From positions 53,255,486 to 53,319,485 of the forward strand of contig CM074181.1 in NCBI GenBank assembly GCA_037179385.1: a stretch of 64,000 nucleotides of DNA, given 5' to 3'. A program made the position numbers and the translations under genes. Source of the stretch: Holothuria scabra (Eukaryota > Echinodermata > Holothuroidea > Aspidochirotida > Holothuriidae). Below are positions 12,254-24,129 of this stretch, piece by piece. Within the stretch, counting starts at the first letter, position 1. Every line of letters begins with the position of its first letter. Under the pieces are notes generated by a model. It had not been told where the DNA came from, made no database searches, and was given only the letters and a program-made list of their open reading frames with translations.

Positions 12254-12822
12254 TTAAAAGAAGGGTTTAAGGTCACAACAGGATTTTGTATGTTAGAGGG
12301 GTACTTATTCTGAGCATTTAGGTGAAATTTGCATTGAAATATGATGTGTGGTTCCCAAGATATGAGCACGTAAAGTTTTCACATTTTTAACAAAATGTGA
12401 ACTTGAAGCAAGCACATATGACATCACATCCCCACATCAATGGACAGTCTTTTGTTTTTCTTAAAACGTTATACTGGATTTTCTACTCAACAATCCCATA
12501 TTATTAAAATGTGATTGCATAAGTGGCATGAGAATTTTACAAACTTGGCATCCCCCACAGGGAGGTCATACTCCCATTAACTTCAAGGTCAACACAACAG
12601 TCTGATAAAACAAAAGGAAACAAAGCATTTCTTGTCAATGTGAGGAAGTGGTATAAGCTCTGCTGCCCTCAAACTCACTTTTGAACACAAATCTACTGAC
12701 TTCATTTACTGATATCTCAAGAAATACATGTCCGTTTTGAATGGAACTTTCACCACACTTTGTAGATTTTGTTCCTCTTTCACATATGAAAATTCAATTT
12801 TTGCTTAAACTTCCCCTTTAAA
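12254..12822 (-). mobile_element. MITE F, copy 1 (inverted relative to copy 2)
   Basis: Its reverse complement matches 20208-20766 along its length. Both begin TTAAAGGGGAAGTTTAAGCA and end with a TTAAACCCTTCTTTTAA-type sequence, giving imperfect inverted ends of about 19 bp with TTAA outermost. Shared internal landmarks are GATGTGATGTCATATG and CCTCCCTGTGGGGGATGC. It is non-coding. A TTAA target (as in piggyBac) is a guess. Confidence 0.75.
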
Positions 12823-13394
12823 GATAAGTCATTTGGAGTAACCAGAGTTACCTGAGAAGTACGGAAGCCGAGAAAGGCACGGTAGGGTGAACATGCAAAT
12901 CGTCTTCTCTGTACCATCAGTCCAACAAAAAATAAGAGGGCCTACTCCAAGAACGTCTTGTTAGAGCATTTAATGTACTGCATGAATCCTCAATATTAAT
13001 GGCCGAGTCTCAATGCTCTTAGAAGACATTGATAACCGTTTAGACAAGAACAGCGCATTCGTACCCGTTTTTTTGTCTGCAGCAAAATAAAAATAAAGGA
13101 GTAAGTGACTTTATATTGTTAACTAAATGCGAGAACACCAAGTCTCAAAGGCTCAAAAATTATATCAGGTAATGAAAACATGCGAAGTATCACCTAAACC
13201 ACCTTTTTGCTCAATTACTCTCTTTCGAGGGTCATCTTCTAACAGTAACTATCGTATCTACTGAAAATTTCTGTGTATAGTGTCATTCTAAGATATTTGT
13301 ATTTGAACTCTGTATTTTTGCAACTTGTCTTAGGCAAGTTTCTGACAAAAGAAGGTAAGAGGCTACATTAGAGTACAGTTATGTTTCTTAATTA

Positions 13395-13570
13395 ATAAAA
13401 TAGGTAGGGGTAGCATCATCTGATACTACGTATGCAGACCCTTATTTCAAGTTTTAAATTTTAATTCATTCTGTCTTGTTATTAGAAAGGTAGCAACTTT
13501 GTGCTGTGGGATAGGATTACCGCAGATACTTTTAAGTACTTCCCTGTAAGGTTTCTAAAATCAAGAACTA
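13395..13570. repeat. Dispersed repeat D, copy 2 (uninterrupted)
   Basis: GCATCATCTGATACTACGTA and the following sequence match 7652-7731 joined directly to 8280-8385. This shows the pre-insertion state of copy 1. Confidence 0.75.
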
Positions 13571-13915
13571 AAAGGCGGCTATCCAGGAGAGAACTGTCGG
13601 GAGGCCGGGAGTGGTTAATGAGAGCGAGTGAAAAGACTGAACTTGAGAAGTGGGAAGAGAAAGGGGAAGAAGAAAAATACGAAGAGGCGATTAGAAAAGC
13701 AGAAAAGGAAAATGGGAAGGAAAAAAGAAAAATAAAAAAGATATATCGGCGGCCACACTACAATTATGGATTACGAATCCGATTTTTTTTTTTTCTTCAA
13801 GTAAATATCTTCTAAATCTCTGATCGAAAAGAATTTAAAGTAACCAACTTGTGTAATATGATTTGTATCATAGGACTGCGAAAATGAAATGCTTACTAAT
13901 GAATTTGCAACGTCA

Positions 13916-13972
13916 CACCGACAGAAAGCTTTTATCGGACACTCGTTGTCTGATAAAGGCTGTCTGTCGGTG
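13916..13972. repeat. Near-perfect 57-nt hairpin (27-bp stem, 3-nt loop)
   Basis: The left arm 13916-13942 starts CACCGACAGAAAGC. The right arm 13946-13972 ends GCTGTCTGTCGGTG. Twenty-five of 27 positions pair, two of them G-T wobbles, with a mismatch near the base third and one next to the loop TCG. It abuts the CACTCTAAAAA start of the next repeat. The loop is very short for a microRNA precursor. Confidence 0.85.
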
Positions 13973-14180
13973 CACTCTAAAAATACATTGCTATGGTTTA
14001 ACCAATGTGATGGTCACAGGTTAACCTACCTTTCTCTGGTTAAAATAACCTGGAAATACGGGTCAAAACTAAAATTACATTGGTAAATAAAACCGATGAA
14101 TTATTTTGAATTGTGGTCCAATTGCTAATTTTTTTGGTAAATTTTAACCAGCCTTTTCCGGTTATTTTAACTAGGAAATG
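13973..14180. repeat. Block of GGTTAA..AACC short palindromes
   Basis: It starts CACTCTAAAAATAC. Variants of one palindrome follow: GGTTTAACC (13995-14003), GGTTAACC (14019-14026), GGTTAAAATAACC (14038-14050), GGTAAATTTTAACC (14136-14149) and GGTTATTTTAACT (14160-14172). No coding content. Confidence 0.7.
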
Positions 14181-14391
14181 GTTAGCTACTGACATTGTTT
14201 TGTTTCTTTTTTTTTTCAAATCTTCCTTAGTCTCTTCTTTCTGTTTCCTTTCTTGTTTTCCTTCTTTCATTCTTCTATGACGTGGGGGCGGGATGGAACT
14301 TTGACGCCACGCACACACGCTTATTAATATATTGAATTACTTGTCAGCCGTAAAGATCGTAAGGTTGTACCTAACGCACTTTATATATATA

Positions 14392-15128
14392 CACTCTAAA
14401 AAATGATTATTCAACCGTTGCATGCTTCTGTATGCCTCCTGACCGGAACTGGGTAAAAAACTGCCCAACTCAGTTCATGAAGTGTTGTACTCATTAGCTG
14501 GGCAAAATAAATTACCAAACCATTTCACCCAACTGATTTTACCAACACGTTTGCCCAACAGCTGTACTGATGGGTACTTGCGCAAGAAAGACATTTCACT
14601 AAGTACCTCAAAACTTAAACCGTTTGCCCTCCAAGAGTGGTTGGGGGCCCCAACGAGGATGCACTTGGTTAAAAAACAGTGAAGCGTGTAGTATGAAATT
14701 ACAAGTTCAATCGTGAACTTCGTATTTCTTCTCCCATTGATCACGTAGTAGTGAAAAAAAAAAATTCTATACGACCATTGCTCTTTAAGTAATTTCGTCC
14801 AGACTTTTACTGCTGTTCTACCGCTAGCTTTTTATTTACCGAATCCAATCATATTCAACCATTAGATCTCAGTAAACTACTTTTATTAAAAAAAAAATTA
14901 TCTGTAAAACGTAACTGATCTTGCAATAATCATCTGATTGGTCGGTTACATTTTGCCCAAATGTTGGGTACTTTGAAACTTGCCCAACACATTTTACCAA
15001 AACTTGAGTTTTACCCAGTCTTAATTTACCCAACAAATATGAATAGATTGTTAACCCATTTGTTGGGCAATAATTTGCCAATGTTGAATTTTGCCAACGC
15101 TTTTTACCCACCAGTTTTTATAGCGTAC
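14392..15128. mobile_element. Element filled with TTGGGTAA/TTACCCAA motifs
   Basis: The left end is CACTCTAAAAAATG. The right end CAGTTTTTATAGCGTA looks like a decayed inverted copy of it. The interior is dense with one motif in both orientations, for example TTGCCCAA, TTGGGTAC, TTACCCAACA and TTGGGCAA. It is non-coding, and no target duplication is seen. Confidence 0.55.
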
Positions 15129-15398
15129 TTCCCTCATTTACTTGAAAATTGATTCCAGACAAAGCTTACAACTTCATCCTCTAAACGAATGTGGAATCCT
15201 TTTAAAACATGCTCCAATTAGGTCAAATGTATGATAATAATTTTGGGTCACGTTTTTAACAAATTAGAGCTGTTATGATTGAGGTTATTTGACAGAGTTT
15301 TTTTTATTTTCTCCTTTTATTTTCATTGCGACTTTTTCCTTACCCTTTTTCAACCATGAGAGGACATGCCCCAACATTCTCCAGGCCTTTAGTTAGTT

Positions 15399-17444
15399 CT
15401 CATACAAAAGTTTTCTATGGAATTCTATAGAAATGTTTACAGAGCTCCATAGCACTATATAGAATCAACGATTTTCTGTAGAAATGTTTATTGTCCTCTA
15501 CAGAAATTTGAAGTCCCTTTAGAGTTATATAGAATAGCCGTTCCTATCGAGAACGATCTCTATAAACTAATTCTACAGGATGCTCTATACAGAAATTCTA
15601 TAGAAACTTATACGTTTCAATAGAACTTGCAAAAAGGCTCTATAGAATTTCTATACATTTTCTATAGAACACCTAATTTGCATTCAAATTTTTTCTTTAA
15701 TCTTTACAATAGTAAAAAGGTCCGCACTCCAAAATATTATTCTAAATTGAGCAAAAATTCCTGAAATTCCATCTCTATTCACTGAATTACTTATGGTATT
15801 GTTTAAAATGTGGGTGGCCAAAATTTTTCTATTCACTGAATTACTTATGGTATTGGGTAAAATGTGGGTGGCCAAAATTTTGACATAAATATTTTGATAT
15901 AAAAATTGTAAATTTATGCTTATAGTAGGTTTAAACTAATCAGATATTTGGCAAGAAACATTTTTTGCAGAAAAGATAAGTAGTTCATCAGTATAGATAG
16001 CGAATATTAAGATGTACGGACTGTTTTCTTTAAAAAATATGAAATAACATTTTTCACTGTAACCAACCAGTTACAGACGTGGTACATGTACTGTTACGAG
16101 ACGACATCAACCAGATTGAATCTACGGACGAGCGAGTGAAAAGTTCTAGAAAGTGCTAGCTTCGGTGTTTTCTCTCTAGCATATTCAACGGGTATGCTCC
16201 AGAGATCATTCGCACAGTTACGAGAATGTACGATCACCTACTGGAAACTACTGTATGATGTAATGGCTTAATAATAGCCAACTATGGCAATTGTCGGCTA
16301 CTGTAAATTTCTCTCGAGAACTATCTGTCCCGCTTGTGTTTATGGGTTACTGAGCCCAGAACTTTCGCTGTTTGTTTTGTACGAGATCAAACGAGACGTT
16401 TCCATAAGAGTAAGTTCCAGACTTTTCTGAAAGAACAACCAGGCGTATAAAAGGTCATGCAAGAACTGTGACAAGGGAGAGAAGAGAACAGAAGATACAC
16501 AGATAATACAGAGACCAGACGCCTGCCTCGTCGCTTAACGCTGTAATTGTGTCGCCATTTACCGATCACTATAGTTTTCATCTTGCCTTCGCGGAACCGA
16601 GTCCTACGCTGTGCTGCTGTACAATCGACGCTAACAATACAACCCCTTGGACAAAGAGTGATACCTTAAGCTGTAAAAGATTGTAAGTAGATTTAAGATT
16701 AATTGTTGTAAATTTAAGGAAGCAAGAGGTGAATAATAACTAAGTTGTTGATTTTAATCTCGCTCTTCTGTGGTCTTTCGCTGTTATTGGTTTGTATTGC
16801 GACCAAGCCGTAACAATACCATATGCTCACATATTACGTTTTCAAACAATGTCTTCAACAATTCAGCAGAACTCCGCTCTCGGCCCCTGGTTGTCTTTCC
16901 CGAGACATAAGGGGGACATTAGAAGAAGTAAAATCATCTTGAATGCAAAATTTTATGCACATTATGTTTAAGGTGCTAAAATGGTCAGTATCTTCACATC
17001 TGTAATGTCAAACTGCAGGCATTGATCCATAAAACTTCCATACGATTTCTATCAAATCTCTTTAGAGGCCGATTTTTCTATAAAACCTCGATACTGTTTG
17101 TTTAGACCATCTATACGTTACCTATAGAACCTCATTACAGCTTGTATAGAACCCCATAGTTCTCTAAAGAAACTTATGGAGTTTCTTTAGAAACCTTTTC
17201 CTTAGAAACTTACTTTAAAAACCTATAGAGCTTCTTTAGAAAAGTGTTCCACTTTTCTAAAGAACCTCGCACGGGGTTCCTTTAGGGTTTCTAAAGAGCT
17301 GTTCTAAAGAAACTAAAGGCCTAGGTTTCTATAGAGATTCTATAGGCTTTTCTTTCAGAAAGACTATATGAATTTCTAAAGAAAATCTTCTACAGTTTCT
17401 ATAGAATTTTTTTTATAGATTTCTATAGAAGATTTTTGTGTGGG
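15399..17444. mobile_element. Element with subterminal TTCTATAGAA arrays, split by an LTR
   Basis: Left end CTCATACAAAAGTTTTCTAT; inverted right end CCCACACAAAAATCTTCTAT. About 24 of 29 bases agree over the aligned termini. Two arrays (about 15410-15670 and 17030-17430) are packed with the palindrome TTCTATAGAA and variants such as TTCTAAAGAA. A 724-bp solo LTR lies between them. There is no transposase ORF. Confidence 0.65.
16092..16815 (+). mobile_element. Solo LTR of a retrotransposon
   Basis: It begins TGTTACGAGACG and ends AAGCCGTAACA, the TG...CA rule with a 7-bp inverted end (TGTTACG/CGTAACA). A TATA-like GCGTATAAAAGG at about 16444 fits the U3 promoter. The flanking 4-mers gtac and atac agree at three of four bases. 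No internal coding region or partner LTR is in the window, so it is a solo LTR, perhaps gypsy-like. Confidence 0.65.
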
Positions 17445-20207
17445 TTAGATGGGATTTAAAGGTATATTATGGTGATCATTTTCAAAAGCTTCAAAAAATC
17501 AAGGTACTTTTAGCCTCTGTATTGGTGAAAATTCCGTCTCCATAGTATGTTGCGTTCAGAAGTAATGACTTTTTAAAGAAAATATCCAAACCACAGTAAC
17601 ACACATTGCATTGTGGGGAATCTGTGATGTCATACCGGCAGAATAATTGAGCATCTTTTGTATTTTTATGTAAAGTTCATACATGAAAATGAAATATGCA
17701 GACACTTTTGAACACTTTTTAAAATTTTCAGGTCAACCTTTAAGGAACAATATTCAATGTTCCACTGGTGTGAAGTTTCGAGGTAAAATTAGTTACTCCA
17801 ATTTTAGAGAACAACAAAAGATTTTTAAAGAAATACACTGGTTTTATATAACATTTCACAATGTTGTAGCAACTAGGAGTATGTTATAATCTCCAAACAG
17901 AATTACCTTGAGTTATGAACAAGCTATGATGTGGGGTTTAAAGGGAGTGCGATAAAAATTATTCTCATTTATTTGAGAACTTATGAAATTGACACCGGGA
18001 TAGTCCTCAAACGACACACCAACACGAATGTGTTATAAAGTGTCAGTCAAGTCGATAAAATGTTCAAAATTTTAAATTTATTCTACAGTATGGTTCAAGT
18101 TCAATTTGGTTTCCCTTTAGCCGCCCCTCACGACAGGCGGAAAATACCGTGGATATATTTTACAACCCCCAGCCCATAGGAGCGCCAAGTCAAAAGGGTA
18201 CGCAGGGCTCTTCTAAACTGATGAAACTTTACCTCCATTTGCAAGGGATAGACTCTCATTAGCTGATGACCCTCGAAAAAGGAGAACCGTACTCGAGCAA
18301 AAGGGCTAGCTTAAACCTTTTTTCGAATACATTGCTCGTTTTCGTAACCTGCAATAGTTTTTATTAGTTAACCTTCGAGTCCCGTGCCGTTTGCACTAAA
18401 TACATAAAAAAAATTTTCACTGTATTTCTAATAATTTTTTGGTTTGTTCTATACACGGTAGAATAAACGGAACCAATTACATTATTCTTGTCTGAAAGGC
18501 TCTGCTTTCTAGTAGCATTGAGACTCATCCATTTATTTCGAGGATACTCAATACTTTACATTCTATAACAAAACGATCTTGTAGTACGCCCTTTTTATTT
18601 TGTTAGAATTCATGGTACAGAGAAAAGGTTTGCATTTTCTCCCTACCGCGCCGTTCTCGTCTTCCGTACAGAAGGTTTTGTGGTCGGTTTAGGCTTGTGT
18701 TCCCTGTTTCATCATTTCAAGGGAAGCATATAATTTTGGCTTCAATTATGGCGTCATCCTATTGTGAATAATTATTTTCACTTCCGGATTTCAATAAGGT
18801 GGAGGTTGCGGACGGAATAATATTTGAAGGGATGGCATTCTTCTAGACCCACATACCCATAGCTACACAACTGCATGACATGGCTTTTTTCGTATGGAAG
18901 TTGTCGCGTTAATACTTCACCCACATTTTGCGCGCTCTTAGCAGAAAAATGCCAGCCAAATTGGGCACCTTACACTGGTAGGACTATTTGCACCCATGTC
19001 CTTCACCTTTTCTCCGTGTGATTTCTTTTTATATCACCTAAGGCTGGCTTCATAGACAGATACCTTTTCAGGCGAAGAGAGCTATTTCATGTTTTCTTTT
19101 GGTGTGTTTGTGCAGCGGGGAACGTGGGTACTTCGGTAGATTCACTCGGGCAACTAAGTGGTTTTTTTTTTCAAAACCAGATAATTCCTGAAAAAACCCT
19201 TTATAAAACAGTTTGACAAAAGTAGGATAACCCCAGGGCTGTAGCCTGGACAAAATCTCTAGCTGGCAGTTCATGTTCATGATACTTTCTAAGTAGAACA
19301 CTAAGTGACATGCCTACAGATAGTTAACACACGCCCGGCGAACCCTTCTATTTTCATGTTCTGTGTACCATTGTGAGTGGTGAGGTTTTGCTGAGGGAAA
19401 GGGCATATGTAAGTCCTGGCTTAGGTTCAAAACTTTACTATTGTACATATGTACATATGCTTTAATCTATTACAAATTATCAATATTTAGTGGTGCTACA
19501 TCCTCCAAATTCCGTGGCTGCCTAAAAGGCGAGTGGTGCTCTCTAACAGCAGAAGATTATATCCTATTTTCTTTGAGAAATTTTGTCTGTGTGAGGTGGT
19601 TTGGGGCAAACGGTGCTATCTTTCTAAAGCTATGTTAAGCATTGAATTGATTTACATCTTTATGAAAAAATTTCCTCCTTTTAGTATACTCGGTCCAACT
19701 TTGTGTTATCTTTGTTGAAGCTTTGTCCTCAAAACATGCCGATTTGAACTTTTAATTATTTATTTTTCTGATTTCTCAGGCTATGGCATGCTTGGTGTCC
19801 CTTGTTCAGTTAAAGAGATAATTGCTCTTGGGAGGGGGGGGGGTCGGTTTTCCTCCGATTGGAGGAATATTTTTTGCTATTGGTGGGGCCATTTTTAAAT
19901 ATCTCATATGTTGCATTGCGATCCTACCGCGCAAATTCAACGGAGATAACGTTCAAAGCAATTTTGCAGTATTTATCAACTTTGCGAAAGAGAAATTTGG
20001 GCGTATTAAAAACCTCTGTTGATAAAGGAATAAATGAGATTTGTCATCTTTGGTTGTTCACCGGGCCGATTTAATTTATTGACTCTGTACACAGCGGTAA
20101 GTTTTGTGTACTATTTTCTGAATGAAAGTGAATGAATATATATTGTGCCAGTATTTGTCTTTGTAAATGTGCTGTTAAAGGTCCTTTGAAGGTTCATCCT
20201 TTGTTTC
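17445..20207. other. Non-coding stretch, nothing firmly recognised
   Basis: The segment 17453-17945 starts with TTTAAAGG, carries CTGTGATGTCATACC in the middle and ends near GGGTTTAAAGGG. This layout is like MITE F but with different sequence. The rest holds no recognisable gene or element. Confidence 0.4.
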
Positions 20208-20766
20208 TTAAAGGGGAAGTTTAAGCAAAAATTTAATTTTCATATGTGAGAGAGGAACCAAATCTACACAGTGCGGTGAAAGTTTCATTCAAATCAGACA
20301 TGTATCGCTCGAGATATCAGAAATTGAAATCAGTACATTTGTGTTCAAAAATGATTTAGAGGGCAGCAGAGCTTATATCACTTCCTCACATTGACAAGGA
20401 ATGCTTTGTTTCACTTTGTGTTATCAGACTGCTGTGTTGACCTTGAAGTTAATAGGAATAGGACCTCCCTGTGGGGGATGCAAAGCTTGTGAAGTTCTCT
20501 TGCCACTGATGCAATCACATTTTAATAATTTGTGATTGTCGAGGAGAAAATTGAGTCTGAAGTTTAAAGAAAAACAAAAGACTGTGAACTAATGTGGGGA
20601 TGTGATGTCATATGTGCTTGCTTCAAGTTCACTTTTTGTTGAAAATGTGACAACTTTACATGCTCATATCTCACATCGGATTTCAATGCAAATTTCACTC
20701 AAAAGCTTAGAATGAGTACCCCTCTTACATACCAAATGCTGTTGTGACCTTAAACCCTTCTTTTAA
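20208..20766 (+). mobile_element. MITE F, copy 2
   Basis: See the copy at 12254-12822, which is its diverged reverse complement. The ends are TTAAAGGGG... and ...CCCTTCTTTTAA. Non-coding. Confidence 0.75.
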
Positions 20767-21014
20767 CTATGATCTCACATTTAAATACATATACATTTAT
20801 TAAACAAATCGGTAAGAGGTAAGTGCTCAGAAATATTCATAGAGTTGGCAATCAAATTTTCCCCCATTCTGGGAAGCTTCATTTCCCCACGAATGCAGTT
20901 ATCTCCCGAACTGTTGTTAAAACCGATGATGTAACCAGAATGCAAATATGCATTGGGGTTTTGATGATACGTACAGTACATTTTCTTTCAAAAAATATGA
21001 TTCATTTATTGTAA

Positions 21015-22035
21015 CACCTGGTGATCCAAAGTAACCTTTGACCCCGCCAGTTAGTAACTGGTTTTTCTTTTAACCATAACACTTCTGCATTCAAAAAGTC
21101 AAATTTCATGCTGTGCCTTAAGATATTCTGCAAACAAGGTTTTCAGAGTTTGGTGCCAAGTGATGCCAGAAAACATTGACCTCCAACAAAAACAAAATTT
21201 CAACTCACCAAAACATATCCACATACTGATTATGAAATCCATCCAAGTTTCCTTAAAACTTGAGATATCCCATTGACAAAGTTTCCAAAGTTTGACCTTT
21301 GGTGACCCAAGATGACCTATTATCTATTATCTATCTTCTCACCATAACGCATCCACATACTAAATGTGAAATCCATCCAAGTTTCGTACCTTGAGCTATC
21401 CTTTTAACAAGGTTTTCAAAGTTTGACCTTTAATAACCCCCAAACCTTCGACCTCCACCAAGGACTACAGATGCCATCTTCCTACTATAACGTTGAACTC
21501 TGTCTCACTTTCTTACCTTGAAATACAAAGTAGAACAGATTTTCGAGGTTTGATTTTGGATTACTCCAGGTGAACTTTAATCTCTTCCAAAATTCATAGG
21601 GTCCACCCTCCCATCATGATACATCTTTAGACCAAGTTTGAAAACAAACCAAGCTTACTATCTTGAGATATCACGCAAACAAGTTTTTCGGAGTTTGACC
21701 CCCTGTGACCCAGTCAACCTTTGTTTTCTACCAAAATTAATAGGGTTATTCCTCACACCAAACAGCCCCAACATATCATGTTTGAAATCAGTCGAAGCTT
21801 CCTACTTTGAGATATCGTGTTAACAAGGTTTTGGGGGTTTGACCCCTGTTATCCCAAATGACCTTTGACCTCTACCAAAATCGATAGGGTTCTTTCTTAC
21901 ATCATAAAGCATGAAAATATCAAGTTTGAAATTATTCCAAGCTTCCTACCTTGGGATATCATGTAAAGATGGTTTTCGGGGTTTGACCCCTTGTGACCCC
22001 AAAGGACCTTTGACCTCTACCAAAATTATTCTCTT
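21015..22035. repeat. About seven tandem units of ~130-145 bp with DR1-like sites
   Basis: The landmark GTTTTC(G/A)GAGTTTGACC recurs near 21139, 21281, 21411, 21540, 21683, 21823 and 21968. Each unit continues with a TGACC-rich segment, CTACCAAAAT(T/C)(A/G)ATAGG, a CCAAGTTT-like segment and GAGATATC. The ORFs here are read through the repeat and are not genes. Several units carry AGGTCA half-sites spaced by one base, seen as TGACCTTTGACCT on this strand. Confidence 0.85.
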
Positions 22036-24125
22036 ACAAACGAAAGAGAAGAAATGTGTTTCAAGCGATAGGAACATAAAATATTTCGGAAGTACCCAGT
22101 TCGATCTGTACCATTGAGAGTTTTATTGCATTGTAGTAGCTATGGGAACTGCCAAAAGGAAACCTCTGCGTTCATTCTAAAGTGCCGGATCATAATATGA
22201 TCGGAACCAACCAACATGAAAAGGCTGTGAAAAGACTAGTCTGGGTCGTGCTGTATGTCTCATAACGATTGAAAAGAGACGTCATAACGTTTGGAGAAAA
22301 CAAACCCTGATGTATACGAGGGAAAGTATATTTATAAACATGAAACAAAAAGTCTGAAAAAGAGCAGGTTCGGTTCAACTGAAAATTTTTTGCTGCCTCT
22401 CTTTAATGATTCATACGTTCAAACAAAAAAAATAGTAGTCATAAAGTTCTAAGTGCACATAGCATGGTAAAATAAATTGAGTTCAGCATCATTGAAATTG
22501 CACAATAGGCCCCAAAACAAATTCGGATAACCATTTTGATTTTTAATGCAAACTTAATTTTGCAGTCAATTGCGTCCCCTGAATTTCCAGCTCAATTTTA
22601 CATATATTGTATCAAGTTGTAACGTCCGATATCTAAATTTACAGGTTTCCATTTTTTTTATCTAACTACAATTCACTTAATCGTCTATAAATAAATTGCA
22701 GATCAGAACAAATTAAATAGCTTCGAATCCTGGCCTTCATAGAGGTTGGTTGTCTCGAGTAAATTGAATTTTTGTTGAAGGACTCGTGAATCGATTGATT
22801 TCCAGAGACCAGGTTCGAGACAGACAGAAAAAGGATAATTATCTGGCGGGTATGGGATCGGAAGGGACCCAATCACCTTCAGAACAACTATTTATTTACA
22901 TCACTTAACTGTTCATGTTTTAATCAGGACGGTAAGTATTAATTACAATTATCAATAAAATTCTACGAACTTGGCTAAGAAGTGTAAGGAGAAATGCTGT
23001 ATAGTGTTACAAGACTGAATCATTTCGGAATACATTTCATCATATTGAAAAAATTAATATACTGGATACTTTAAAAATTTACAAGGTCAAATACTGACAT
23101 GAAGACTTAAATATATACACGAGTACCTTAAATGTACGTTGAGAACAATTGAAAAATGTTAACAAGCAAAATTACCACTGATTAAAAAATGAACTTATTC
23201 ACATTTAGTTGTTAATGAATGCAAAGGTGAACGATATTGTTTCATTAGTCCTACCTTACATAGGCCTACGCAATATTCTACCTGCTCAGGTATTTTGTAC
23301 TCCTGTTTGGAATAAAATGAAATAATGAAATATCATTTTCTACCCACTTAAAATGAAAAAAAAAAACGTCCATTACATTCCAACACAAAGAAATAAAACA
23401 TTGGAAAGGAATAAATTAAATAGAAATCCGGTTGTTATTATTTAACAACATAGTTAATTGTATCCTTAATGCTAAGACAATATCAATTATATTTTGAAAA
23501 TATTATGTAACACAAACTAACAATAAAGTTGCAATACGAATAATTTATTTTCCAAAAACATTATGTACTGAAAAGTTACACGGGTGTTTTATTTAATCGT
23601 TTAGGAGTTTGAGCCAATTAGCAAACCATAAAGATTAACAAAAGCTCTTTAAGAAAACTTACAAAAGATGACTTTTTTATCATGTTGTGTCAATAAACCA
23701 CTCATTCTAAACAACACCGATACATGTTAATCATTCATCATGAGTTTATCTGAATTACAAAGCAATAATTATCTTATAAAAACTGGCATTAAAGTAGCTT
23801 TTTGAGTATCAATGTACAAACACATATTCTACTTGCTGTTGTAAAAATCACTTTGTAAAATGATGGCTAGATAAATAAATTCGCTCTGTGAGTGTAGTGG
23901 ACAATGCGTGTATTAGAATGGTTTACAAATCAGCTCAGCTGCATTGTCATTGTTCGTTTGTTTTGCCCCAAAAGATGGCGTACATTTTTCTCTGTGACAT
24001 CATATGCATAAGGTCTATTGATGCTACATAAAGTAGATTCTAGAGCTACAACCACTGTAACGATTGAATATTGCTTGACTTTCTAAACATTTTTTCCACG
24101 CAGAATTCACGTACAAAGTAACAAA
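22036..24125. other. AT-rich non-coding stretch, nothing recognised
   Basis: No ORF with coding character and no paired element termini on either strand. Confidence 0.5.
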
Positions 24126-24129
24126 GAAA

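Noticed and set aside
13501..13815. 104-codon plus-strand ORF rich in Glu and Lys
   Set aside because: It overlaps repeat D copy 2 and a purine-rich run. The composition explains the open frame.
13916..13972. MicroRNA precursor call
   Set aside because: The stem is only 27 bp and the loop 3 nt, shorter than usual precursors; kept as a hairpin finding only.
21638..22117. 61- and 68-codon ORFs with SRKQVFRSLTPCDP and SCKDGFRGLTPCDP
   Set aside because: They resemble each other only because they translate successive units of the tandem array.
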